From positions 1 through 34,478 of the forward strand of contig DASZHS010000022.1 in NCBI GenBank assembly GCA_035937595.1: a DNA stretch of 34,478 nucleotides, given 5' to 3'. Source of the DNA: Palsa-459 sp035937595. Its GTDB lineage: Bacteria; Actinomycetota; Acidimicrobiia; Acidimicrobiales; RAAP-2. The position numbers and the translations under genes were made by a program. A model generated the notes under the pieces. The model did not search any database. It was given only the letters and a program-made list of their open reading frames with translations, and was not told the origin of the DNA. Shown piece after piece: positions 7,539-14,808 of this stretch; within the stretch, counting starts at the first letter, position 1; the number at the start of each line of letters is the position of its first letter.

Positions 7539-8713
7539 CGGTGCACCCCCGCCGCCATGGACTCCATGATGCCCGCTGCGACGCCGCGAGCCGTCGTATC
7601 GGCCCTAAGAAGTGCCTCAATGTCGCTGCACGCCGCACCGTCGTAGCGCGCGAGCGTCTCCCCCACGACCCGCGCGATCCCCTGCCATGACAAACCGCCG
7701 GACAAAAAGGCGTCGACGGCGACCTCGTCGGCCGCGTTGAGCCACGCCGGCGCGGTGCCGCCGAGCCGCCCCGCGTCGTAGGCGAGCGAGAGGCACGGGA
7801 AGGCCACCGTGTCGGGCGGCTCGAAGCTGAGCGTGAGCGGCGCGTCGAAGGCGAGCCGGCCGTACCCGTCGTCGAAGCGGTCCGGGTACCCGAGCGCGTA
7901 GGCGATGGGGAGGCGCATGTCGGGCAGGCTCAGCTGCGCGATCGTCGAGCCGTCGACGAGCTCAACCATCGAGTGCACGATCGACTGGGGGTGCACGACC
8001 ACGTCGACGCGGTCCGCCTCGACGCCGAAGAGGGCGGACGCCTCGAGCACCTCGAGCCCCTTGTTCATGAGCGTGGACGAGTCGATCGTCACCTTGGCGC
8101 CCATCCGCCACGTCGGGTGATCGAGCGCGTCGTCGACGCTGACGGTCGCGAGCTCGTCGTGGCGCCGCCCCCGGAAGGGCCCGCCCGACGCGGTGAGGAT
8201 GAGCCGGCGCACCGAGCGCATCGGCGCGTCGCCGCGAAGCCCGGCCAGGCACTGGTGGATCGCGCAGTGCTCGGAGTCGACGGGCAGCAGCTGGGCGCCT
8301 CGGGTCGAGCGGACCGCCGCCACGAGCGGGGCGGCGACGATGAGGGACTCCTTGTTCGCGAGGGCGAGGCGTCGACCCGCCGCGAGGGCGGCGAGCGTCA
8401 CGGGCACGCCCGCGAACCCGACGACGGCGTTCAGCACGACGTCGGCCGTCGACGCCGCCTCGACGAGTCCGTCGTGGCCGACGAGCACGCCGGTCCCCTC
8501 GGGGAGCGACGCGGCGATCGACCGCGCGGCGTCGGGGTCGGCGACCACCACCCGGCGCGGCCGGTGGGTGCGCGCCTGGGACGCGAGGAGGTCGAGGTTG
8601 CGCCAGGCGCTGATCGCGTCGAGCTCGAAGGCGTCGGGGTGCGACGAGAGCACGTCGAGCGCCTGGGTGCCGATCGACCCGGTGGCGCCGAGGATCGCGA
8701 GGGACGGTGCCAC
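7535..8713 (-). CDS. dxr: 1-deoxy-D-xylulose 5-phosphate reductoisomerase
   Basis: Second enzyme of the MEP pathway: NADPH- and metal-dependent conversion of DXP to MEP. The 392-residue product begins with the NADPH-binding ILGATGSIGTQALDVL. It carries ALANKESLIVA, LLPVDSEHCAI (metal and substrate ligands), LTASGGPF, HPTWRMGAKVTIDSSTLMNK and VVHPQSIVHSMVE, all hallmark Dxr blocks. Length is normal. The start is a GTG at 8713 with GAGGA five nt upstream, 18 nt after the cdsA stop. Its stop overlaps rseP by 4 bp. The alternating order of membrane-lipid, isoprenoid and protease genes here is typical of actinobacteria. Confidence 0.97.
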   Translation of the reverse strand: MAPSLAILGATGSIGTQALDVLSSHPDAFELDAISAWRNLDLLASQARTHRPRRVVVADPDAARSIAASLPEGTGVLVGHDGLVEAASTADVVLNAVVGFAGVPVTLAALAAGRRLALANKESLIVAAPLVAAVRSTRGAQLLPVDSEHCAIHQCLAGLRGDAPMRSVRRLILTASGGPFRGRRHDELATVSVDDALDHPTWRMGAKVTIDSSTLMNKGLEVLEASALFGVEADRVDVVVHPQSIVHSMVELVDGSTIAQLSLPDMRLPIAYALGYPDRFDDGYGRLAFDAPLTLSFEPPDTVAFPCLSLAYDAGRLGGTAPAWLNAADEVAVDAFLSGGLSWQGIARVVGETLARYDGAACSDIEALLRADTTARGVAAGIMESMAAGVHR

Positions 8714-8731
8714 GCCGGTCCTCGCTCGCCG

Positions 8732-10171
8732 TCAGCCCAGGTGGTAGGCGAGGACGATGTAGTACGTCGCGGGCAGCACGAACAGGAGGCCGTCGACGCG
8801 GTCCAGCAGCCCGCCGTGGCCCGGCAGCGTGCGGCCCATGTCCTTCAGCCCGAGGCTGCGCTTGAACATCGACTCGCACAGGTCCCCGAGCGGCGCGAGC
8901 ACGGCAGCGGCGATGCCGAGCGCGAGCCCCGCCGACAGTGACCAGTCGGGCAGGAGCGAGACGCACGCCCCCGCGATGACGGTGACGGCGGCCGCGCCGA
9001 TCGCCCCCTCCCAGGTCTTGTTGGGGCTGATGGTCGACGCCATCGGCCGTCGGCCGAGCAGCTTGCCGAAGACGAGGGCGCCGACGTCGTTCGCGACCGT
9101 CACGATGATCGCGGCCAGGAGGAAGTGCACGCCCCGGCTCTGCGGGAAGGTGCTCGGCGCGAGCAGCAGCCCGGCGAACGAGCCGAGCACGCCCACCCAG
9201 ACGTAGACGACGAGCGAGGAACCCACCCCGTCGAGCACGTCGGCGTGCTCGACCCCCGCGAGGTACCACAGGAACGTGAAGAGGAAGCACAGGGCGGTGA
9301 CGAGGGGCAGCGCCGTGATCCCCTTGTTGTACGACGCGATCATCAGCGAGAGGCACGCGACGAGCCCGAGCGCGGCGGCGGGCCGGTGGCCCGCGAGGCG
9401 CATGCCGCTGTAGGCCTCGCCCGCGGCGACGACGACGACGACCGCGGCCAGGATCGCCATGAGCACGGTCGAGACGTCGTAGGCGATGATGACCAAGAGC
9501 CCGAGGCCGAGGCCCGTCATGATCGCGACGGGCATGTCGCGCGAGACCGCCGGCCGCGCCGAGCGACCCGTCATGGCCCCGCTCCCGCGCGACCCGCTGC
9601 TGGTCGTGGCCTCGCCGCGCGAGCCACCGGCCCCGCGCCGCGTGCGCGACGTGCGCGCGCGGACCCGGGTCGCCGGGACCGCGGCCTCGGTCGCGGTCGC
9701 CGTGCCGACCGTCGGGACGGTCCCCTGCACGGTCGCGTCCTGGTCGTCGAACTCCCAGGGACGACGCGCGTCGTCGCCGTGGACGGGTGCCGCCCCGCCC
9801 TCGTCGCCGAGCATCGCGGGCTCGAAGCTCTCCTCGTGGGACGTCCAGTCCGTCTCGTCCTGGCGCCACGTCGGCGACGGGAGTGCGGACCACGGGTCGT
9901 CGCTCGGCGGCTCGCCGGTGTCCCGCGCGAGCACCGCCGGGACCTGCCCGGTCGGCGCCTCGGTCCAGTGCGGGAGCTCGGGGTCCGGCGAGGTGCCGCG
10001 CACGAAGGACCAGTCGTCGAGCGAGGCCTCGGGTGGGGCGTCCTCGTCCCGCTCCCGACCGACCGCCTGGTGCGCGCCGGTGATGGTGACGCCCGACGCC
10101 TCCTGCGGCGGCTCGACGCCCTTGGGCTCGAAGTCGGGCGGCCCGCCCCCGTCGTCGTCGCTAGACCTCAA
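8732..10171 (-). CDS. cdsA: Phosphatidate cytidylyltransferase with long N-terminal extension
   Basis: Makes CDP-diacylglycerol from CTP and phosphatidate in the membrane. The C-terminal ~265 residues are a typical CdsA: multiple hydrophobic helices from about residue 215 (VAIMTGLGLGLLVIIAYDVS), ISPNKTWEGAIG, and the family signature with FKRSLGLKDMG and PGHGGLLDRVD near the end. The first ~210 residues are hydrophilic, acidic and then Arg-rich (RARTSRTRRGAGG), with no membrane segment. The longest frame starts at a TTG (10171) lying 11 nt inside the end of frr. An internal ATG before MTGRSARPAVSRD would give a conventional-length enzyme. I favour a real extension because its Trp-containing acidic blocks do not look like a random frame, but the start is uncertain. 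Confidence 0.9.
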   Translation of the reverse strand: MRSSDDDGGGPPDFEPKGVEPPQEASGVTITGAHQAVGRERDEDAPPEASLDDWSFVRGTSPDPELPHWTEAPTGQVPAVLARDTGEPPSDDPWSALPSPTWRQDETDWTSHEESFEPAMLGDEGGAAPVHGDDARRPWEFDDQDATVQGTVPTVGTATATEAAVPATRVRARTSRTRRGAGGSRGEATTSSGSRGSGAMTGRSARPAVSRDMPVAIMTGLGLGLLVIIAYDVSTVLMAILAAVVVVVAAGEAYSGMRLAGHRPAAALGLVACLSLMIASYNKGITALPLVTALCFLFTFLWYLAGVEHADVLDGVGSSLVVYVWVGVLGSFAGLLLAPSTFPQSRGVHFLLAAIIVTVANDVGALVFGKLLGRRPMASTISPNKTWEGAIGAAAVTVIAGACVSLLPDWSLSAGLALGIAAAVLAPLGDLCESMFKRSLGLKDMGRTLPGHGGLLDRVDGLLFVLPATYYIVLAYHLG

Positions 10172-10733
10172 GTAGCTCCTGCTCCTTGTGCGTGAGGAGC
10201 GCGTCGACCGCGGCCACCTCTTCGTGGGTCATCTTCTCGAGCGCCTTCTCGAACCGCTCCGCCTCGTCCGCGCCGATCGACTCGTCCTTGTCGGCGTGCT
10301 CGAGGTCCTGGCGGGCGTGGCGCCGGAGGTTGCGGATCTGGATCCGGCCCTCCTCGGCTTTGTGCCGGACGATCTTCACCATCTCTTTGCGCCGCTCCTC
10401 GGTGAGCGGGGGGAAGGCGAGCCGGATCACCGAGCCGTCGTTCGCCGGGGTGATGCCGAGGTCCGAGGCCGTGATCGCCTTCTCGATGGCGCCGATCAGG
10501 TTCTTCTCGTAGGGGGAGATGACGAGCATCCTCGCGTCGGGCACGGAGAACTGGGCGAGCTGCAGGAGCGGGGTGACCGTCCCGTAGTAGTCGATGCCAA
10601 GGTGCTCGACGAGCGCGGGGTTCGCGCGGCCCGTGCGCACGGTGGCGAACTCGGCGCGCACGTGCTCGATGGCCTTGTGCATCTTGTCCTTCGTCTCTTC
10701 GAGCAGCAGCGCGGTGAACGAGTCGTCCATCAC
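10161..10733 (-). CDS. frr: Ribosome recycling factor
   Basis: RRF splits post-termination ribosomes together with EF-G. The 190-residue product is complete: the three-helix-bundle strands show FATVRTGRANPALVEHL, YYGTVTPLLQLAQFSV, PYEKNLIGAIEKAI, RLAFPPLTEERRKEMVKIV and a final long helix EKALEKMTHEEVAAVDALL. Two starts are possible: GTG at 10733, which overlaps the pyrH stop as GTGA, or ATG at 10730, which shares one base with that stop (TGATG). Either implies coupling to pyrH. The gene order tsf-pyrH-frr is near universal. The 3' end overlaps the assigned cdsA start by 11 nt, and no uppS gene lies between them, as in mycobacteria. Confidence 0.97.
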   Translation of the reverse strand: MMDDSFTALLLEETKDKMHKAIEHVRAEFATVRTGRANPALVEHLGIDYYGTVTPLLQLAQFSVPDARMLVISPYEKNLIGAIEKAITASDLGITPANDGSVIRLAFPPLTEERRKEMVKIVRHKAEEGRIQIRNLRRHARQDLEHADKDESIGADEAERFEKALEKMTHEEVAAVDALLTHKEQELLEV

Positions 10734-11446
10734 CGCACCAGCGTACCCACACGCTCTCCGGCGAGCGCCCGGTGGATGTTGCCGGGTCCCATCAGGTCGA
10801 AGACGTGGATGGGGAGGTTGTTGTCCATGCAGAAGGTGATCGCGGTCAGGTCCATGACGCGCAGCTCGCGGCTGAGCACCTCCATGAACGAGATCTCGTC
10901 GTAGCGCACCGCCGACGGATCGATCCGCGGGTCCGCGGAGTACACACCGTTGACCCCCTCGTGGGTGCCCTTGAGCAGCATCTCGGCCTCGATCTCGGCG
11001 GCACGCAGCGCGGCCGGGGTGTCGGTCGTGAAGTAGGGGTTCCCCATCCCCGCCGCGAAGATCACGACGCGGCCCTTCTCGAGGTGGCGGATGGCGCGGC
11101 GCCGGATGTAGGGCTCGGCGACGGCCGGCATCTGGAGGGCGGACAGCACCCGGGTCGGCCGGCCGTGCTTCTCGAGGGCGTCCTGGAACGACAGCGCGTT
11201 GATCACGGTCCCGAGCATGCCCATCGTGTCGGACGTCGCCCGGTCGATGCCCGCGCCCTCGCCGGTCGCGCCGCGCCAGATGTTGCCGCCCCCGATCACG
11301 ATCGCGAGCTCGATGTCGTGCTCGGCGCAGGCCTCGGCGATCTCGCGGGCGAGCCGGTCGACCATGGCCACGTCGATCGTCTCGTCGCTCGCCGACGAGG
11401 CGAGCGCCTCGCCCGACATCTTGAGGACGAGCCGGCGTGGCGCCAC
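10730..11446 (-). CDS. pyrH: Uridylate kinase (UMP kinase)
   Basis: Phosphorylates UMP to UDP; bacterial UMP kinases are amino-acid-kinase-fold hexamers regulated by GTP and UTP. The 238-residue product has VLKMSGEAL at the N-terminus, IVIGGGNIWRG (phosphate-binding glycine loop), DTMGMLGTVINALSFQDALE, RVVIFAAGMGNPYFTTDTPAALRA and KGTHEGVNGVYSADPR, all canonical. The start is a GTG at 11446 placed immediately after the tsf stop (TGA then GTG, no gap). The reading therefore depends on the ribosome arriving from tsf, as only a weak Shine-Dalgarno is visible. The stop overlaps frr. Confidence 0.97.
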   Translation of the reverse strand: MAPRRLVLKMSGEALASSASDETIDVAMVDRLAREIAEACAEHDIELAIVIGGGNIWRGATGEGAGIDRATSDTMGMLGTVINALSFQDALEKHGRPTRVLSALQMPAVAEPYIRRRAIRHLEKGRVVIFAAGMGNPYFTTDTPAALRAAEIEAEMLLKGTHEGVNGVYSADPRIDPSAVRYDEISFMEVLSRELRVMDLTAITFCMDNNLPIHVFDLMGPGNIHRALAGERVGTLVR

Positions 11447-12241
11447 TCAGCTGCCGATCAGGACCTGGGCGAACGCGACGATCGTGGCCGCGCCGAGCAG
11501 CTGGGTGATCGTCTGCTTCTCGTCTCTCGCGTAGTCCTGCTCGAGCAGCACGCGCTCTTTGTACCAGCCGTTCAGGCGGCCCTCGATGATCTTTGGGAGC
11601 GCGGCCTCCGGCTTGCCCTCGTTGCGCGAGAGCGCCTCGATCGTCGCCCGCTCCGCGGCGACGTCGCCCGCCGGCACGTCCTCGCGCGACAGGTAGAGCG
11701 GCTTGGCGAACGCGATGTGCACGGCGACGTCGTGCGCCAGCGACTCGCTGCCGCCGTCGAGCACCACGGCGACCGCGTTCACGCCGCGGTCGGACTGCTT
11801 GTGCACGTAGGTGTCGACGACCTGGGTGCCGGTCGCCTCGAGCCGCTCGACGCGGCCGATCGAGATGTTCTCCTTGAGCGTCGTGCGCAGCTTGTCGACC
11901 GCGTCGGTGAACTCCCCGAGGATCCCGGTCCCCTCCGAGGCCACCCGTGCGGCGATCTCGTCGACGAGCGAGACGAAGTCGGGGTTCTTGGCGACGAAGT
12001 CGGTCTCGCAGCGAAGCTCGGCGAGGGCGGCCACGGCGCCGTCGCGCACCGCGGCGACGGCCCCCTCGGACGCCTCGCGGTCATCGCGCTTGGCGGCCGA
12101 GGAGAGCCCGTGCACGCGGAGCCACTGCAGTGCGGCCTCCATGTCCCCGTCGGACTCCTCGAGGGCGCGCTTGGCGTCGAGCATCCCGACGCCCGTGCGC
12201 TGGCGCAGCGCCTGGACGTCCTTGGCGGTGAAGTCGGGCAC
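11447..12241 (-). CDS. tsf: Elongation factor Ts
   Basis: EF-Ts regenerates EF-Tu-GTP. The 264-residue product starts with the UBA-like domain (PDFTAKDVQALRQRTGVGML, DAKRALEESDGDMEAALQWL) and contains the catalytic CETDFVAKN block around residue 80, followed by the two dimerisation subdomains ending RDEKQTITQLLGAATIVAFAQ. The length matches mycobacterial and E. coli EF-Ts. The start is a GTG at 12241, two nt after the rpsB stop, with GGAGG seven nt upstream inside the end of rpsB. It forms the usual rpsB-tsf pair. Confidence 0.97.
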   Translation of the reverse strand: MPDFTAKDVQALRQRTGVGMLDAKRALEESDGDMEAALQWLRVHGLSSAAKRDDREASEGAVAAVRDGAVAALAELRCETDFVAKNPDFVSLVDEIAARVASEGTGILGEFTDAVDKLRTTLKENISIGRVERLEATGTQVVDTYVHKQSDRGVNAVAVVLDGGSESLAHDVAVHIAFAKPLYLSREDVPAGDVAAERATIEALSRNEGKPEAALPKIIEGRLNGWYKERVLLEQDYARDEKQTITQLLGAATIVAFAQVLIGS

Positions 12242-12243
12242 GA

Positions 12244-13260
12244 TCAGGCCTCCGTCGAGGCGACGACCGCCGCCGCGGCGACCTCGGGCTCGGTAGCGGG
12301 CGGGGTCGGCGCCGCCACGGCGCTGGCGGCGGGTCCCGCGGGCGCGGCGTCCTCGCGGGCCGGCGCGGGCGTCGCGTCCGTCGCCGGTGCAGGGGGCGCG
12401 TCCGGTGCGGGTGGCGCGGCCGGTGCGGCTGGCGCGTCCGGCGCGTCCGGTGCGGCCGTCGCGGCCGCGTCGCTCGCCGTGGCCTCGCCCGCGGTGGGCG
12501 ACGGGGCGCCGGTCGGGGCGTCCGGGGCCGCGTCGGGAGCCGCGGCGGCCCGCGACGGGGCGGACGGGCGGTTCGCGCGGATCCAGCGGCCCTCGACGAC
12601 GGCGTCGGCCATCACGCGGCAGAGGAGCGCGCCCGCGCGGATGGCGTCGTCGTTGCCCGGGATCACGTAGTCGATGACGTCGGGGTCGCAGTTGGTGTCG
12701 ACGACGGCGACCACCGGGAGGCCGAGCTTGTTCGCCTCGGTCACCGCGATGTGCTCCTTCTTCGTGTCGATGACGAAGATGGCGTCGGGCAGCCGGTCGA
12801 GCGTGGCGATCCCACCCAGGTTCCGCTCGAGCTTCTCGAGCTCGCGGACGTGCCGCAGGGCCTCGCGCTTGGGCATGCCCTCGAAGTCGCCGGCCGCCTG
12901 CATGGTGACCAGCTCCTGCATGCGCTTCACGCGGCCCGAGACCGTCTGGAAGTTGGTGAGCATGCCTCCGAGCCAGCGCTGGTTGACGTAGGGCATGTTG
13001 CAGGCCGCCGCGTAGTCCGCGATCGGGCCCTGGGTCTGCTTCTTCGTGCCCACGAACAGCACGATCCCGCCGTTCGCGACGAGGTCGCGGACGTAGGCGT
13101 AGCCGGCCTCGATCCCGGCCAGGGTCTTGTGCAGGTCGATGAGGTAGATCCCGTTGCGCTCGCCGAGGATGAAGCGGCGCATCTTGGGGTTCCACCGCCG
13201 GGTCTGGTGCCCGAAGTGGACGCCCGCGTCCAGCAGCTGGCGGACGGTGACGAGTGGCAT
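12244..13260 (-). CDS. rpsB: 30S ribosomal protein S2 with long Ala/Pro-rich C-terminal tail
   Basis: S2 binds the head-body region of the 30S subunit. Residues 1 to about 230 are a standard S2: VTVRQLLDAGVHFGHQTRRW, PKMRRFILGERNGIYLIDL, VLFVGTKKQTQGPI, NQRWLGGMLTNFQT, LPDAIFVIDTKKEHIAVTEA, NCDPDVIDYVIPGNDDA. After RANRPSAPSRAA the protein continues for about 105 residues of almost only Ala, Pro, Asp, Thr and Gly. This makes it 338 residues against about 240-290 for most homologues. The ATG at 13260 was chosen because MPLVTVRQLL matches the family N-terminus and GGAG lies six nt upstream. The upstream frame extension is untranslated leader. It is the first gene of the rpsB-tsf-pyrH-frr series. 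Confidence 0.96.
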   Translation of the reverse strand: MPLVTVRQLLDAGVHFGHQTRRWNPKMRRFILGERNGIYLIDLHKTLAGIEAGYAYVRDLVANGGIVLFVGTKKQTQGPIADYAAACNMPYVNQRWLGGMLTNFQTVSGRVKRMQELVTMQAAGDFEGMPKREALRHVRELEKLERNLGGIATLDRLPDAIFVIDTKKEHIAVTEANKLGLPVVAVVDTNCDPDVIDYVIPGNDDAIRAGALLCRVMADAVVEGRWIRANRPSAPSRAAAAPDAAPDAPTGAPSPTAGEATASDAAATAAPDAPDAPAAPAAPPAPDAPPAPATDATPAPAREDAAPAGPAASAVAAPTPPATEPEVAAAAVVASTEA

Positions 13261-13283
13261 GAACGGCTCCGTTCGGTTGGTCG

Positions 13284-13331
13284 CCCCGGCACAGCACCCC
13301 CGAGGGGGCGACCGCACGTCTCGTGCCGGGG
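13284..13331 (-). promoter_or_regulatory. Structured 5' leader of rpsB
   Basis: Within the 137-nt xerC-rpsB gap a 9-bp inverted repeat (CCCCGGCAC at 13284-13292 and GTGCCGGGG at 13323-13331) encloses a second short stem (CCCCC at 13297-13301 with GGGGG at 13304-13308). On the minus strand this lies about 24-70 nt before the rpsB ATG. A possible -10 box TAGAGT is at 13370-13375, so the structure would be transcribed. S2 regulates its own leader in other bacteria, so an autoregulatory site is plausible but unproven. It could also terminate xerC transcripts. Confidence 0.45.
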
Positions 13332-13397
13332 AGCTTCGTCGTGCCGCGCCCCGCTGGCGCAGCCCGAGCACTCTAGTCGCGGGCGGCGCAGGTTGGT

Positions 13398-14294
13398 CTA
13401 GGCCCGGGGGTGGGTGCTGCGGTGCACGCGCTGGAGCCGGTCCTTCGACACGTGCGTGTACACCTGGGTCGTCGTGAGGTTGGCGTGGCCCAGGAGCTCC
13501 TGGACGACGCGGAGGTCCGCGCCCCCCTCGAGGAGGTGGGTGGCGTAGGTGTGCCGGAGCGCGTGCGGGTGCAGCGGCCCGCCCGCCCTCGCGGCGAGCA
13601 GCCGCCGCACGTCGCGTGGCCCCAGTCGCCGACCGCGGCGGTTGAAGAAGAGCGCCGAGCCCGGGCTGTCAGGGCGGACGAGCTCGCGCCTCGGGCCGTC
13701 GCGCCAGGCCGCGACGGCGGCGGCGCACGCCGCGTGGATCGGCACGCGGCGCTGCTTGTCGCCCTTGCCGGTCACGGTCACGAGCCGGCCCTCGAGGTCG
13801 ACGTCGTCGAGGTCGAGGCCGCACAGCTCGGAGACCCGCAGCCCTGCGGCGTAGAGGAGCTCGCAGACCGCCCGGTCCCGCACCGCGAGGGCGTCGTCGG
13901 GGTCGAGGGCCGCGTCGAGCAGCCGCTCGAGCTCGTCGCGGCCGGCCAGGGCGGGGAGCCGGGAGCCCGAGACCGAGGCGGTGAGCCGCGCGGTCGGGTC
14001 GGCGGCGATCGCCCCGGTGCGCTCCAGCCACGAGAAGTACGCCCGCAGCGTCGCGGCGTGCCGCGCGATCGTCGCCCGGGCGCGGCCCCGGGTCTGCAGC
14101 GACGCGAGGTAGCGGCGCAGCTGGACCCGCGTGACCTCCCTGGGGCTGAGGACGCCGAGGCGGGCGAGCCACTCGACCGCGTGGCACAGGTCGGCGCGGT
14201 AGGCGCGGCGGGTCGCCTCGGCGCGCGCGGCGAGGTGGCGCTCGAAGCCCTCGAGGTCCCAGGCGGGTGGCGGCACCGCGGCGGTCCGTGCCAC
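13398..14294 (-). CDS. xerC: Tyrosine recombinase XerC
   Basis: XerC with XerD resolves chromosome dimers at dif. The 298-residue protein has the N-terminal core-binding SAM-like domain (FERHLAARAEATRRAYRADL) and the catalytic domain with the full set of active-site residues: Arg153 (AGLRVSEL), Lys177 (GKGDK), His244 and Arg247 (HPHALRHTYATHL), His270 (LLGHANL) and nucleophile Tyr279 (TTTQVYTHVS). Length is standard. The start is a GTG at 14294. TAGCGT stands 6 nt upstream and no Shine-Dalgarno is visible, which fits a leaderless mRNA. It lies 97 nt after rsfS and 137 nt before rpsB; a Xer recombinase gene near rpsB is common in actinobacteria. No integrase-associated att site or mobile cargo is seen, so a housekeeping role is favoured. 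Confidence 0.92.
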   Translation of the reverse strand: MARTAAVPPPAWDLEGFERHLAARAEATRRAYRADLCHAVEWLARLGVLSPREVTRVQLRRYLASLQTRGRARATIARHAATLRAYFSWLERTGAIAADPTARLTASVSGSRLPALAGRDELERLLDAALDPDDALAVRDRAVCELLYAAGLRVSELCGLDLDDVDLEGRLVTVTGKGDKQRRVPIHAACAAAVAAWRDGPRRELVRPDSPGSALFFNRRGRRLGPRDVRRLLAARAGGPLHPHALRHTYATHLLEGGADLRVVQELLGHANLTTTQVYTHVSKDRLQRVHRSTHPRA

Positions 14295-14300
14295 GCCACC

Positions 14301-14306
14301 ACGCTA
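14301..14306 (-). promoter_or_regulatory. Putative leaderless -10 box for xerC
   Basis: Minus-strand TAGCGT, 6 nt (GGTGGC), then the xerC GTG at 14294. No Shine-Dalgarno and no clear -35 can be seen. Confidence 0.45.
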
Positions 14307-14343
14307 CGGCCGGGATCGCGCCGTGGGGTCGACCCGATCGAGG

Positions 14344-14383
14344 GCGTCGTCCCCTGACCGAGCGCGTCGTCCCCTGCCCGAGG
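14344..14383. repeat. Two tandem 20-bp units between rsfS and xerC
   Basis: Units 14344-14363 and 14364-14383 (GCGTCGTCCCCTG core, then CCGAG) match at 18 of 20 positions, and a weaker third copy precedes them at 14324-14343. They lie upstream of the presumed xerC -10 box, where operator or -35-region sequences would sit. Confidence 0.6.
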
Positions 14384-14391
14384 CGGTCGGC

Positions 14392-14808
14392 TCAGCGGCG
14401 CTCCCGGCCCGCGGGCCGCGCGATCGCGCGGCGGGGGGCCGCCGACCAGAGGTGCTCGAGGTCGTAGTACGCACGGGTCTCCTCGTCGAAGACGTGGACC
14501 ACGACGTCGCCGAAGTCGAGCAGCACCCACCGCGCGTCGCTCAGCCCCTCGACGCGGATCGGCCCCCGCCCGCAGCGCAGCTTGGTGACGCGCTCGATCT
14601 CCTCGGTGATGGTGCGCACCTGGCGGTCGCTGCGACCCGCCGTGACGACGAACAGGTCCACAACCCCGAGCAGCTCGGTCATCTCGAGGACCACCGGGTC
14701 CGCGCCCAGCTTCTCGTCGATCGCCTCGAGCGCCGCTGCCAGCAGCTGGGTGGTCTCCTCGTCGTGGTCGGCAGGCGGTGGGGCCTGCGGGGAGGGGACC
14801 GGGCTCAG
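14392..14808 (-). CDS. rsfS: Ribosomal silencing factor RsfS (probable CTG start)
   Basis: RsfS binds L14 and blocks subunit joining under nutrient stress. The core is clear: DPVVLEMTELLGVVDLFVVT, AGRSDRQVRTITEEIE, GLSDARWVLLDFGDVVVHVF and YYDLEHLW. The N-terminal helix ETTQLLAAALEAIDEKLGADP belongs to the family but has no ATG, GTG or TTG before it until well inside the upstream gene. A CTG at 14808 overlaps the upstream stop as CTGA, exactly like the ATGA and GTGA junctions elsewhere here, and GAGG lies seven nt before it. It gives 138 residues. Alternatives are a GTG at 14880 (overlap of 76 nt) or a GTG at 14694, which would remove the first helix. The gene is in the nadD-rsfS neighbourhood typical of actinobacteria and firmicutes. 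Confidence 0.85.
   Translation of the reverse strand: MSPVPSPQAPPPADHDEETTQLLAAALEAIDEKLGADPVVLEMTELLGVVDLFVVTAGRSDRQVRTITEEIERVTKLRCGRGPIRVEGLSDARWVLLDFGDVVVHVFDEETRAYYDLEHLWSAAPRRAIARPAGRERR

Noticed and set aside
13261..13371. Longer rpsB start upstream of 13260
   Set aside because: The extra residues do not match S2, and they are encoded by the structured GC-palindromic leader.
13398..14294. Phage or integrative-element integrase
   Set aside because: The recombinase has XerC length and sits in a housekeeping operon; no att-like repeats, tRNA gene or cargo genes are nearby.
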